DNA of 64,000 nt from a virus. This document shows, in pieces, positions 55,076 to 63,307 of this stretch (position 1 is its first letter; every line of letters begins with the position of its first letter). The position numbers and the translations under genes were made by a program. The DNA lies in the IMG/VR virus record IMGVR_UViG_3300035670_000105, positions 1 to 64,000 of that record; one strand, given 5' to 3'. Under the pieces are notes generated by a model that saw nothing but the letters and a program-made list of their open reading frames with translations, searched no databases and was not told the origin of the DNA.

Positions 55076-58000
55076 TCAGGCGATGCGATAGGTGATGAAG
55101 GTGTTGGCGGCAGTCTTGCGGGTCAGGAAGCGACCGCTGCTGTTGGCAGCAACGACCATGTTGCCGACGACTGTGTGCCCGGTGTTCTGCACCACCGTGA
55201 TGGCGTGAGTGGCAGCTGCGAGGTTGACGACACTCCATTCAAACGACTGTTCTGTCTGCAGCTCCTGGAAGGCCGCATCCATGTTGGTGCCAGTGGGCAG
55301 GGTGTAGTTAATGGCTGCCGCTGGTGTACCGGTGCGCAGTCCATCCAGCATGGATGCTGCGGTGATCGTGACACTGGTGTTTGATGCGGCAGCAGCAGTG
55401 TTGTATGTGACGGTAGTGCCGCTGCGAACATCCCCGGCGAAGTAATTCGGGGCGGTGCCAGCGGCGTAGAAGTTCCAGCGGCCTGTGGTTGAACTGAGAT
55501 TGCCGTAGAAGCCGTAGTTGTCGGTTGCTTGCGTGAGGTTGGCGTTCGCATGAAAGCCGATCTGAGTCGTGATTGTCGATCCGGCGCCCTTGGTTTGACC
55601 GGTTGCATGGAAGTGCTGGAGGCTTGGAAGTGTGAATGTTGCAGCGGCGGTAGTTAGTTGGGTGACGTAGCCATAGGCGGCGGCTGTTACATCGCTTTGA
55701 ACCGTAGATACAGTGAAATTGGCATAAGAAGTAGTGCCACCCGTGATTGCCCCTTGGTTGTAAAGCGTGACAGTTGCAGCGCCCCCACCTCCAATCGCAA
55801 CATTGCCATCCCCACGGACGCGAATCCGCTCGGTGCCGGCAGTGCTGATTCCGATGGTGTCCCCCGCAGGGCGGAAGAACCCAGTGTTCTCATCGCCGTC
55901 CCAGGTAAAGCCAGGAGCGCCAGCCGTGTCGGCGCCGATGCCTTGGATTTGGCCATTGAACCGAGCGCTTCCGGCGACATACAGAAGATCGCCGGTATCA
56001 CTGGTGCTGCCAATTCCCACGCGCCCAGCAAAGTAGTTGGGGGCATCGCCATCCATGTAGGTGTTCCAGCAACCCGCATTCGCCGGCAAGGTCGCCCTGA
56101 AGGCGTAGTTGCTGACGCCACCAACCATCGTGGAGTCAACCCTGAAGCCATGCTGGCCAGTAACTACTGAGCCAGCTCCAAACGTTGTTTGCGACGCTCG
56201 GTAGTGGTCGAGGTTGACCACCGTAAAAGCTGCTGCCGCCGTGCCGAGCAATGTTCGGTAGCCATAAGCCGTGGCTGTTACATCGCTCTGAACTGTTGCA
56301 GTGGTGTAGTTGGCGTAAGCTGTTGTTGCGCCTGTAATTGGCCCCTGATTGCGGAAGGTTGAATCGGCGCCGCCACTGCCCCCAATCGCAACATTCCCAT
56401 CACTGCGGATCCGCATCCGCTCAACAGCGGTGCCGCTGCCTGCAGGGGTGGTGCTGAAGATCAGGCGACCGGGCATGACACCCGCACTCGGGGTGCCATC
56501 CACTTGACAGGTAATCTCGCCGGCCTTGATGAAGTTTGTGCCATCAGAGCCGACCCAATCGTGGACACCCAAACCAAAACCATTGGTGACAATCAAATGG
56601 GTGCCGATTGTCGTGCTTGCGCTTGCGGCTTGGCGCCAGACAGGTGTTGTACCGAAATGAGCCTGCGTGCTGATCCTGCCGTTATTGGCACCACCAGCTT
56701 GTATTTGGAATATCCCAACGGAGCCAGCCCCATCATTCAGTATGGTGCTACCACCAACAATCAGGCGTGCATTCGTGAAAATACCTCCGCTGCTTAGCGT
56801 GAGTCTCTCCGTGCCACCCGTCGCAATTCCAACCGTGTTCGCCGCTGGCAGGTAGAGCCCGTTAGCCGGAACCGTGGCACTGGTGGGGATGAAGCTGCCG
56901 GATGTAAATGTTCCTCCTGCCGTGATGTTGCCATCACTACCAATCCGCATCCGCTCCGTGAGCGTGTTCCCCGCACCACTCCCCGTCGTCCAGAAGGTCA
57001 GCGCCTGATCGGCACCAGTGGTATCCGCCACGGTGTTGGCGATCTTGGAGCGCACCATTGCTCCAGGGCCGTTGGCATCAGCGGAGAAGAACTCCAGCGC
57101 CGAGCTGTCGGTGTTGGCGGTGAAGGCGCCGCTGTAAGTGTCTCGCAGGCGGATGACGGGGCCTACGGTTGTTGAGGTCCCGGCCTTGGCAACTTCAAGG
57201 CTGACGCCTGGCGTCGTGATGCCGATGCCGACATTGCCGGCGAAGTAGTTATCGGCTGTACCATTGGCGTAGAAGTTCCAACGACCAGCGGCTGAGGCCA
57301 GGTTGCTGTAGAAGCCGAAGTTGTTGGTGGCGTCTGTCAGGGTAGAAGCCGCTACAAAACCATACTGATTAGTTATGGTTGAGCCGGCGCCTTTTGTAGT
57401 TGCGTTTGCAGAGAAGTGATGAATGTTTACAACGGTAAAAGCTGCTGCTGCAGTCGTGAGGCTAGTCGAGTAACCAAGCGCGGTTCCGGTTACATCGCTC
57501 TGCACGGAGCTGGCTGTCAGATTTGCGTATGCACTCGTCCCCCCTGAGATAGTTGTTTGGTTGTAAAGCCCCACGATGGCAGATCCCGTGCCTCCAATCC
57601 CGATATTCCCGTCACTGCGGATCCGCATCCGCTCCAATGGGCCATTGGCACCTTCCGGGGTAGTCCTGAAGCGAAGATCACCCGGCATTGCTGTGCCGGA
57701 AACCGTGCCAGCACAGAACCCTTGAATATCAGCAGCGCGAGTGAAGATCGTCCCGTTGGAGCCCTGGAACTGAAAAGAGCCAAGCAGGGTGCCGCTTATG
57801 ACAGCCGTGTGTGCGCCAATCGTATCAGAATTGCTTTTTGCAACGACGAATGCCGGAGCAACGGTTGTCAGGAATCCGTTGTAGAAACCGATTGCAGTGT
57901 TATGTGTAAAACCGCCAAAAGTTCCCGCCATTGTCCATCCGGCGGCTATATTGCCAAGATCATTATCCGACCTGCTGATATTAATTACTGACGCCGAGTT

Positions 58001-59365
58001 GAGCCTTGCTGTGCCAATTGAATCAACAAACAGTCGGCCCACGCCACCCGTCGCAATCCCAACCGTGTTCGCCGCCGGCAGGTAGAGCCCGTTGGTCGGA
58101 ACCGTGGCGCTGGTAGGGATCAGGCTGGCGCCTGTGATCGTCCCCGTGGTGCTGACCGCCTGGCTGCCGAAATCAGGGCTGATCTTGGTGCCAGCGATGG
58201 CAGCCGTATCGCTGACATCGGCATTGACGATGGAGCCAGCAGCAATCGCAGTGGCGAAGCTGATGTTGCCGCTGCCGGTCCAGCTACCGGATACACCAGT
58301 CACGTCCCCGGTGAGTGTGATCGTGCGGCCGGTGGCCCAGGCTGATGCCGTGGCGGCGTTGCCCGTGACAGAGATGCCCCAGGTGCCGGAGGCGTTCGTT
58401 CCCGTCGTGCTCGGGGCGCCCACCGTGTTGTAGCTGACGGTCAGAGCCGAGCCGCCATTGAAGGTGGAGCCGGAGGCGCCGCCAGAGCCAGCGCTGTTAA
58501 AGGTGAGGCCGTTGCCGGTGTTGGCGGTGATCGTGATATTGGCGCTGCCGTTGAAGCTGACGCCATTGATGTTGCGGGGCGTTTGCAGAGTGGTCGCTGT
58601 GCTCGCGTTACCGCTCAATGCGGCGGTGATTGTACCGGCCGAAAAATTGCCCGAGGCGTCGCGGGCCACGATTGCTGATGCCGTGTTGCTGCTGGCAGCG
58701 GTGGTGGCGCTGTTGGCCACCTTGCCGGCGGTGCTGATCGTCGCCAGCTTGCTGTCGGTAATCCCCGCAGTGGCATTGATGTCGTCGTTGACGATGGCGC
58801 CGGGGGCGATCATCGCCGATGTCACCGTGCCGCTGTCAGCACTGGTGATGATGGTGCCGCTGCGGTCAGGGGCGATGAGCTGGCGGTTGCCGCTCAGCGC
58901 ATCCGGCCGCAGCGTCACCCGATAGCTGCTGCTCCCACCAGCGCGGCCGGCGATGATGATTCCATCCTCAGCAGCGGTGTCGGTGCCAAAGATCTGACCG
59001 CTGCTATCCAGGAAGCTGTTGGCGCCTGTGAAGACGTTGTTGGCGCCGCTGCTGACATCGCCGAGGGTGGTGATGCTGTCAAGCTTGGTCTTGTCCGCTG
59101 CGCTCATCACCCCCGCCAGGGATGTCGTGGCGACAGGAAGCACCGCGTCATTCCCTGTGGCACCGACCGTGACCGTGGTGCCATTGCGGCTGACGGTCAG
59201 ATCAACACGCTTGTAGGGCAGGTCGCTCCATGCCGTGACACCATCGCCAACCTTCTGCAGCGTGGTGTCGCTTTCTGTTCCGATTTCACCGGCGCCCAGG
59301 ATGGGATTGACGCTGCTCCAGTTGGCAGCGGTGTCAGTGCGCGGCAGGATCTGCCTGACTTCCAC
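55076..59365 (-). CDS. Large tail fibre protein with Mtd-N-like start, 1429 aa
   Basis: GTG 59365, TACCCTC 23 nt upstream. Residues 1-50 (RQILPRTDTAANWSSVNPIL, GEIGTESDTTLQKVGDGVTA) match the N-terminal domain of Mtd-type phage fibres (NP.L..GEIG.ETDT...VGDG..W..LPY). A repetitive beta-rich shaft follows: three to four long repeats with NYFAGNVGIG, ANFTVSTVQSDVTA and a repeated FGFYSNL-type stretch, clear also in DNA near 55440, 56040 and 57240. Ends with a knob-like region (VVNLAAATHAITVVQNTGHT). No reverse transcriptase is present, so it is not evidently a diversity-generating target. Confidence 0.7.
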   Translation of the reverse strand: MEVRQILPRTDTAANWSSVNPILGAGEIGTESDTTLQKVGDGVTAWSDLPYKRVDLTVSRNGTTVTVGATGNDAVLPVATTSLAGVMSAADKTKLDSITTLGDVSSGANNVFTGANSFLDSSGQIFGTDTAAEDGIIIAGRAGGSSSYRVTLRPDALSGNRQLIAPDRSGTIITSADSGTVTSAMIAPGAIVNDDINATAGITDSKLATISTAGKVANSATTAASSNTASAIVARDASGNFSAGTITAALSGNASTATTLQTPRNINGVSFNGSANITITANTGNGLTFNSAGSGGASGSTFNGGSALTVSYNTVGAPSTTGTNASGTWGISVTGNAATASAWATGRTITLTGDVTGVSGSWTGSGNISFATAIAAGSIVNADVSDTAAIAGTKISPDFGSQAVSTTGTITGASLIPTSATVPTNGLYLPAANTVGIATGGVGRLFVDSIGTARLNSASVINISRSDNDLGNIAAGWTMAGTFGGFTHNTAIGFYNGFLTTVAPAFVVAKSNSDTIGAHTAVISGTLLGSFQFQGSNGTIFTRAADIQGFCAGTVSGTAMPGDLRFRTTPEGANGPLERMRIRSDGNIGIGGTGSAIVGLYNQTTISGGTSAYANLTASSVQSDVTGTALGYSTSLTTAAAAFTVVNIHHFSANATTKGAGSTITNQYGFVAASTLTDATNNFGFYSNLASAAGRWNFYANGTADNYFAGNVGIGITTPGVSLEVAKAGTSTTVGPVIRLRDTYSGAFTANTDSSALEFFSADANGPGAMVRSKIANTVADTTGADQALTFWTTGSGAGNTLTERMRIGSDGNITAGGTFTSGSFIPTSATVPANGLYLPAANTVGIATGGTERLTLSSGGIFTNARLIVGGSTILNDGAGSVGIFQIQAGGANNGRISTQAHFGTTPVWRQAASASTTIGTHLIVTNGFGLGVHDWVGSDGTNFIKAGEITCQVDGTPSAGVMPGRLIFSTTPAGSGTAVERMRIRSDGNVAIGGSGGADSTFRNQGPITGATTAYANYTTATVQSDVTATAYGYRTLLGTAAAAFTVVNLDHYRASQTTFGAGSVVTGQHGFRVDSTMVGGVSNYAFRATLPANAGCWNTYMDGDAPNYFAGRVGIGSTSDTGDLLYVAGSARFNGQIQGIGADTAGAPGFTWDGDENTGFFRPAGDTIGISTAGTERIRVRGDGNVAIGGGGAATVTLYNQGAITGGTTSYANFTVSTVQSDVTAAAYGYVTQLTTAAATFTLPSLQHFHATGQTKGAGSTITTQIGFHANANLTQATDNYGFYGNLSSTTGRWNFYAAGTAPNYFAGDVRSGTTVTYNTAAAASNTSVTITAASMLDGLRTGTPAAAINYTLPTGTNMDAAFQELQTEQSFEWSVVNLAAATHAITVVQNTGHTVVGNMVVAANSSGRFLTRKTAANTFITYRIA

Positions 59366-59388
59366 TTCGGCGCGTCTTCGTCTGAAGG

Positions 59389-59395
59389 GAGGGTA
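59389..59395 (-). promoter_or_regulatory. TACCCTC element before large fibre gene
   Basis: GCTCCATACCCTC, exact, 23 nt before the GTG. Confidence 0.6.
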
Positions 59396-59404
59396 TGGAG
59401 CGGC

Positions 59405-59872
59405 TCAGGCCACCAAAGTGGCAATGCCGCGCAACAGCACCATCCGCTTCTCCGATGGATTGATCTGCAGCAGATCCCAGTGGGTGACATCCGGCAGCAA
59501 GCCGATCCAGGCGGCGCCGCCACTGAGCGGTTCACTGGAGAACACCGTGGCTGCGCTGCCGCCGCTCAGTGGCGGCGGATCGCCGGTTTCGTCCGCGTTC
59601 CCGCCACTGATGGGCTCATCACTGGTGAGGATGCCGCGAGCAACGGCCGATGTGAGCTGCAGCGTCAACCCACCATTGCCGCCATCCACCACCGGCACCT
59701 CCAGATCGAGGTAGTGGGTGGAGCGATCCAGCGCCCACAGCTGGGCCAGGTAGCGATACCCCTGCAGCATGACCGCTGCTGAGCCACCATGACAGCGCAG
59801 CTGGATGTCCTGCAGGAAGCCGCTGTCCCTGGAGATCGGCAGGTCAAAGGTGGCTGGCGATGGTGTCGTCAT
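59405..59872 (-). CDS. Fibre-associated protein, 155 aa
   Basis: ATG 59872 overlapping the next gene's stop. Contains repeated PISGGNADE / PLSGGSAA / PLSGGAA segments and a hydrophobic C-terminal strand. Lies between two fibre genes; probably a structural or assembly partner. Confidence 0.5.
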   Translation of the reverse strand: MTTPSPATFDLPISRDSGFLQDIQLRCHGGSAAVMLQGYRYLAQLWALDRSTHYLDLEVPVVDGGNGGLTLQLTSAVARGILTSDEPISGGNADETGDPPPLSGGSAATVFSSEPLSGGAAWIGLLPDVTHWDLLQINPSEKRMVLLRGIATLVA

Positions 59873-62007
59873 CAGGCCTGGAAGCGATAGATCCTGACCT
59901 CGCCCCGTGCGCCGGCACCGGAGCTGCTGCCGGTCTGCGTGCCGCCACCGCCACCGCCGGGAATCTGTCCGCCCTGGCCGGACGATGTGGTGCCGCCAGC
60001 GCCGCCGGTGCCAGCGAGCAGGGAGCTGCCGCCACCACTGCCGCTGCCGGTGCTGCGCCCGCCGCCACCGCCGCCGAACATCGAGGGCCCGCCATTGCCG
60101 CCACCACCGCCGTACACCGACGGCTGACCGCTGGCGCCGCCGATAAATCCGCCCTCTGCAAAGCCGGACAGGCTGATCGCGTCGGGGTCGAACACCCCGC
60201 CACCCGCTCCGCCATTGCCAGTGGAGATGCCGCCGCGGCCTCCGAAGACGCCGAGGTGCAGGCCAAATGCGCTGGTGCCGCCGGCATTGCCGTTGGCGCC
60301 GCCCAGGGCCGTCACTGCGCCACCGCCGGCGCCAACCGTGACGGCTTCGGTGCTGGCGATCGCCGATGCGGCCATGAAGCGACTGACCATACCACCACCA
60401 CCGCCGCCGCCGGCCGGATCACTGGTGGCACTGCGGGCGCCACTGCCGCCGCCGCCGATCACCTCGATCCAGTAGGCGATGTCCTTGGGATCCTTGGCGA
60501 AGGTGCCATTGGCGGTGAACACCTCCAGCACCACGCTGGTGGAGGGCCCCAGGGCGCTGATCGCCTGCGCCACCCGCTCCGGTGTCATCAGCTTGGTGCT
60601 GATCACGCCGGCTTCCGCTTCCGCCTGACTGGCGATCGTGGGTGAGATGACGGGGTTGGCGGAGACGCCATCACCGTTGGCCACGGTGATGCCATTGCCG
60701 CCGGTGATGCTGCGAGCCGTCACCGTGCCGTTGCCGGTGCGGGTGATCAGGCCGTTGCTGGCCAGCTGATGCAGGGCGAGGGCCTGCCCGGTCAACGCCA
60801 GGTTGCGATCGGCGCCGAGGTTGCCGCCGCCACTGAGGCCCGTGCCTGCTGCGGTGTTGATCGCCCGGGTGGTGTCCACCTTGCCGGCAACCGCCTGCGC
60901 CGTCCGCAGGGGGGACATCACCACATCCGTTGCGCTGCCGGCCTCGGCCTGCACCTGCGACGCGAAGGACACCGTCAAGGTGCGGGAGGCCGAGAGATCC
61001 CCGCCGCCGGTGAGGCCCGTGCCGGCAATCACCTGCCGGCTGTTCGGCACCTTGTTGTCGTTCAGCGCCTTCCCCTGCGCTGCCGACAGCGGGCTGTCGG
61101 TGCTGCTGGACGACAGATCGTTGACGGTGCGGGCGCTGATCGCCTGATGCACCCGCAGGGGGCTGCAGCTGGTGCTCGCATCCACGCCGGCCTGCGCCTG
61201 CGCCTGGGAGGAGAAGGCAACCGCGAAACTCCGGTCCGCCGAGAGATCACCGCCGCCGCTGAGCCCCGTGCCGGCAGTGATGCTGCGGCTGGTGTTCACC
61301 TTGCCGGCAACGGCCTGCGCTGTCCGCAGGGGAGACATCACCACATCTGTTGCACTGCCGGCCTCGGCCTGCACCTGGGAGGCGAACTCCACCGACAGGG
61401 TGATATTGCCGCTGAGGGCGCCGCCGCCATCGAGGCCTGTGCCGGCTGTCACCGTGCGGGAAGCTGGGACCGGGCCGGAGGCCAGCAGCTGCGCCGCATC
61501 CACCACGCGGCCGGCGGTGCCGGCTGCAATGGCAGCACTGTCCGCCAGCTGCACCACGCCAACGGCGGAGGTGGTGGCCGCGGCCACAGCGATCAGGGGT
61601 GTGGTGCTTCCGTTGGTGACGCTGACTGGCGCGGTGCCGGACACCAGCGACACCGAGCCCGGGGTGCTGGCTGCACCGAGGGCGTGGAGGGTGCCGTCAG
61701 GATCGATCTGGCAGCTGGTGCCATCGGCCTTGATGCCGCCCAGCACCGTTGTCGTCGCCGGCGGCAGGCTGTAGTTGTTGGCGCCGGCCTCGATGCCGTC
61801 GAGCTTGGCCTGATCACTGATCGAGAGGCCGCCGGCAGGGGAGAAGATCAGATCGCCGTTGTCGTCGGTGACGATGAACGGCTGCGCCAGATCCCGCGCC
61901 CAGACCAGCTCGCCTTCCAGCAGATCGCCAGCGGCGAGTGCAATGTCAAGATCTGCCTTGTCGCCGCGGCCGGGCCGTATGGGTGTGCGCTGCTCCGGTG
62001 TTGCCAT
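59872..62007 (-). CDS. Glycine-rich tail fibre, 711 aa
   Basis: ATG 62007. The shaft carries four copies of a SQxxAEAG...MSPLRTAQA(V/I)-type repeat; two of them lie in about 80-bp nearly identical DNA segments (60889-60965 and 61309-61385). The C-terminal 170 residues form a Gly-rich tip (GGGGGG runs with VGAGGG, YGGGGGNGG), like the glycine-rich receptor-binding tips of other phages. It probably contacts the host. Codon use is like the neighbours. Confidence 0.7.
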   Translation of the reverse strand: MATPEQRTPIRPGRGDKADLDIALAAGDLLEGELVWARDLAQPFIVTDDNGDLIFSPAGGLSISDQAKLDGIEAGANNYSLPPATTTVLGGIKADGTSCQIDPDGTLHALGAASTPGSVSLVSGTAPVSVTNGSTTPLIAVAAATTSAVGVVQLADSAAIAAGTAGRVVDAAQLLASGPVPASRTVTAGTGLDGGGALSGNITLSVEFASQVQAEAGSATDVVMSPLRTAQAVAGKVNTSRSITAGTGLSGGGDLSADRSFAVAFSSQAQAQAGVDASTSCSPLRVHQAISARTVNDLSSSSTDSPLSAAQGKALNDNKVPNSRQVIAGTGLTGGGDLSASRTLTVSFASQVQAEAGSATDVVMSPLRTAQAVAGKVDTTRAINTAAGTGLSGGGNLGADRNLALTGQALALHQLASNGLITRTGNGTVTARSITGGNGITVANGDGVSANPVISPTIASQAEAEAGVISTKLMTPERVAQAISALGPSTSVVLEVFTANGTFAKDPKDIAYWIEVIGGGGSGARSATSDPAGGGGGGGMVSRFMAASAIASTEAVTVGAGGGAVTALGGANGNAGGTSAFGLHLGVFGGRGGISTGNGGAGGGVFDPDAISLSGFAEGGFIGGASGQPSVYGGGGGNGGPSMFGGGGGGRSTGSGSGGGSSLLAGTGGAGGTTSSGQGGQIPGGGGGGTQTGSSSGAGARGEVRIYRFQA
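60889..60965 (-). repeat. Near-identical fibre repeat, copy 1
   Basis: About 90% identical over some 77 bp to 61309-61385, encoding the QAEAGSATDVVMSPLRTAQA module. It could allow recombination between fibre modules. Confidence 0.6.
61309..61385 (-). repeat. Near-identical fibre repeat, copy 2
   Basis: Second copy, 420 bp away, same orientation. Confidence 0.6.
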
Positions 62008-62020
62008 GCCAGCGCCTCCT

Positions 62021-62428
62021 TCAGCTCATGCGCAGGGAGAGATCGCCCTGCAGGAAGATCGCCGGATCACCTTCCAGCACTTCTGCTGCTGGATCGACGG
62101 TGCCGTAGAGGAGGCGATTGCCGCCGCTGCTGGCATCCCAGATCGCAAACGATCGGACCTCAACAGTTGCCGTCGCCAGATCGGAGATGAAGGCCTGAAT
62201 GTTCACCACCTGGCGGGTGCCTTCGCTCAGGCCATCGAGGAACCGCGTAGTGGAGAGCAGGGATTGATCGATGGCGATGCGACCGCCCAGCACCGATGTG
62301 ACATCGGCGCCGCTGCTGGCGATCGTGTCACTGTGCAGAGAGAGATAGAGCGCGGCAGGTGGCGACGGAAAAGCATTGCCTCGCAACCAATCGAGCACGC
62401 CATCCTGCAGAGTTCGATCGAGCGCCAC
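62021..62428 (-). CDS. Tail-collar-like fibre protein, 135 aa
   Basis: GTG 62428, TACCCTC 24 nt upstream. ALYLSLHSDTIASSGADVTS, FAIWDASSGGNRLLYGTVDP and GDPAIFLQGDLSLR follow a pattern found in small phage fibre-associated proteins. Function: probably attaches or assembles fibres. Confidence 0.55.
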   Translation of the reverse strand: MALDRTLQDGVLDWLRGNAFPSPPAALYLSLHSDTIASSGADVTSVLGGRIAIDQSLLSTTRFLDGLSEGTRQVVNIQAFISDLATATVEVRSFAIWDASSGGNRLLYGTVDPAAEVLEGDPAIFLQGDLSLRMS

Positions 62429-62452
62429 CGCAATCCTCTGATCCTCAGTGGC

Positions 62453-62459
62453 GAGGGTA
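62453..62459 (-). promoter_or_regulatory. TACCCTC element before 62428 gene
   Basis: GCTCCATACCCTC, exact, 24 nt before the GTG; it lies just after the stop of the 62474 gene. Confidence 0.55.
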
Positions 62460-62473
62460 TGGAGCGCAGTGAA

Positions 62474-62704
62474 TCAGTCCGAGAAGATGCCACCGTCGGC
62501 GATCTGCGCCATCGGCAACAGCACCATGGCGCCAGTGCCGAAATCTCCGCCATCAGCGGGGCGATCCGGGTGGCCGCTGGACAGCCCCGTGCGCCAGTCA
62601 CCACCATCCAGCCCAAGCAGTTGCCGGGCTGCCGCCAGTGCCGATGGCGGCTGGCTGGCGCTGTAGCGCACCACGCCATTGCGCAGCTCCGCCGGCCTGA
62701 CCAT
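62474..62704 (-). CDS. Hypothetical small virion protein, 76 aa
   Basis: ATG 62704 overlapping the next gene's stop. Gly/Asp rich (LLGLDGGDWRTGLSSGHPDR). Function unknown. Confidence 0.5.
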   Translation of the reverse strand: MVRPAELRNGVVRYSASQPPSALAAARQLLGLDGGDWRTGLSSGHPDRPADGGDFGTGAMVLLPMAQIADGGIFSD

Positions 62705-63045
62705 CAGCTGCTCACCACCAGGGATGCGGTGATCTCAAACGCATTGCCGATCGACGCCGTGCCCCGCAGTCGCTCGCCGGCCTTGAGCACCAACTTGCCA
62801 TTGCCTTCGATCAGCTCCTGGCGGCTGTCGGCCAGCAGTGCCTCCTTGTGGGCGTAGCGACTGATGGTGGCGCCGCCGCTGTTGACGATCGAGATGATCA
62901 CATCGGCAGTGTTGCTGCTGACGTTGCAGACATTGAGGCCGATCACCAGGGCTCGCTCATTGCCCGTCACATTCGGCACTGCATAGATGTCAGTGGCATT
63001 GGTGTTGGTGAGAACGGCGCTGGCGCGCTCCAGGACATCGGCCAT
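62704..63045 (-). CDS. Beta-rich virion protein, 113 aa
   Basis: ATG 63045. Strands in a regular pattern (DIYAVPNVTGNERALVIGLN, ISRYAHKEALLADS, LVLKAGERLRGTASIGN), as in small Ig-like or collar proteins of phages. Overlaps the 62474 gene by 1 nt. Confidence 0.5.
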   Translation of the reverse strand: MADVLERASAVLTNTNATDIYAVPNVTGNERALVIGLNVCNVSSNTADVIISIVNSGGATISRYAHKEALLADSRQELIEGNGKLVLKAGERLRGTASIGNAFEITASLVVSS

Positions 63046-63064
63046 GGCATTGCGGCAAGTGGAT

Positions 63065-63274
63065 TCAGCTGTAGGCCATCGTCAAGGCAATGCCGCGCTG
63101 CTGGGCGCTGATCGCCTGAGCCGTGCGCAGCGGTGTCATCAGCCCGGTGTTCAACACGCCGGCCTCCGCTTCCGCCTGACTGACTGCTGCCGGTGTGTCA
63201 CCAGCTTCCCCCTGGGGCCCCGGAATCAGCACCTCCAGGGTGGTGTTGTTGGTGACGGTGGTGATCGCCGGCAT
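63065..63274 (-). CDS. Small protein with the fibre repeat motif, 69 aa
   Basis: ATG 63274 with AGGAGG and TACCCTC 20 nt upstream. Contains SQAEAEAGVLNTGLMTPLRT, the same module as in the glycine-rich fibre. Also a GPQGEAG collagen-like stub. Possibly a fibre fragment kept as a separate gene. Confidence 0.55.
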   Translation of the reverse strand: MPAITTVTNNTTLEVLIPGPQGEAGDTPAAVSQAEAEAGVLNTGLMTPLRTAQAISAQQRGIALTMAYS

Positions 63275-63294
63275 GGAGGTGCCTCCTACCAGTC

Positions 63295-63301
63295 GAGGGT
63301 A
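63295..63301 (-). promoter_or_regulatory. TACCCTC element before 63274 gene
   Basis: CCATACCCTC, exact, 20 nt before the ATG, directly after the stop of the upstream gene. Confidence 0.6.
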
Positions 63302-63307
63302 TGGCGA

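Noticed and set aside
55076-59365. Diversity-generating retroelement target
   Set aside because: The Mtd-like N-terminus invited this, but no reverse transcriptase or template repeat was seen in the window.
63295-63301. TACCCTC (as ATA-CCC-TC) as an alternative start codon
   Set aside because: It is out of frame with the gene at several sites, for example 63274.
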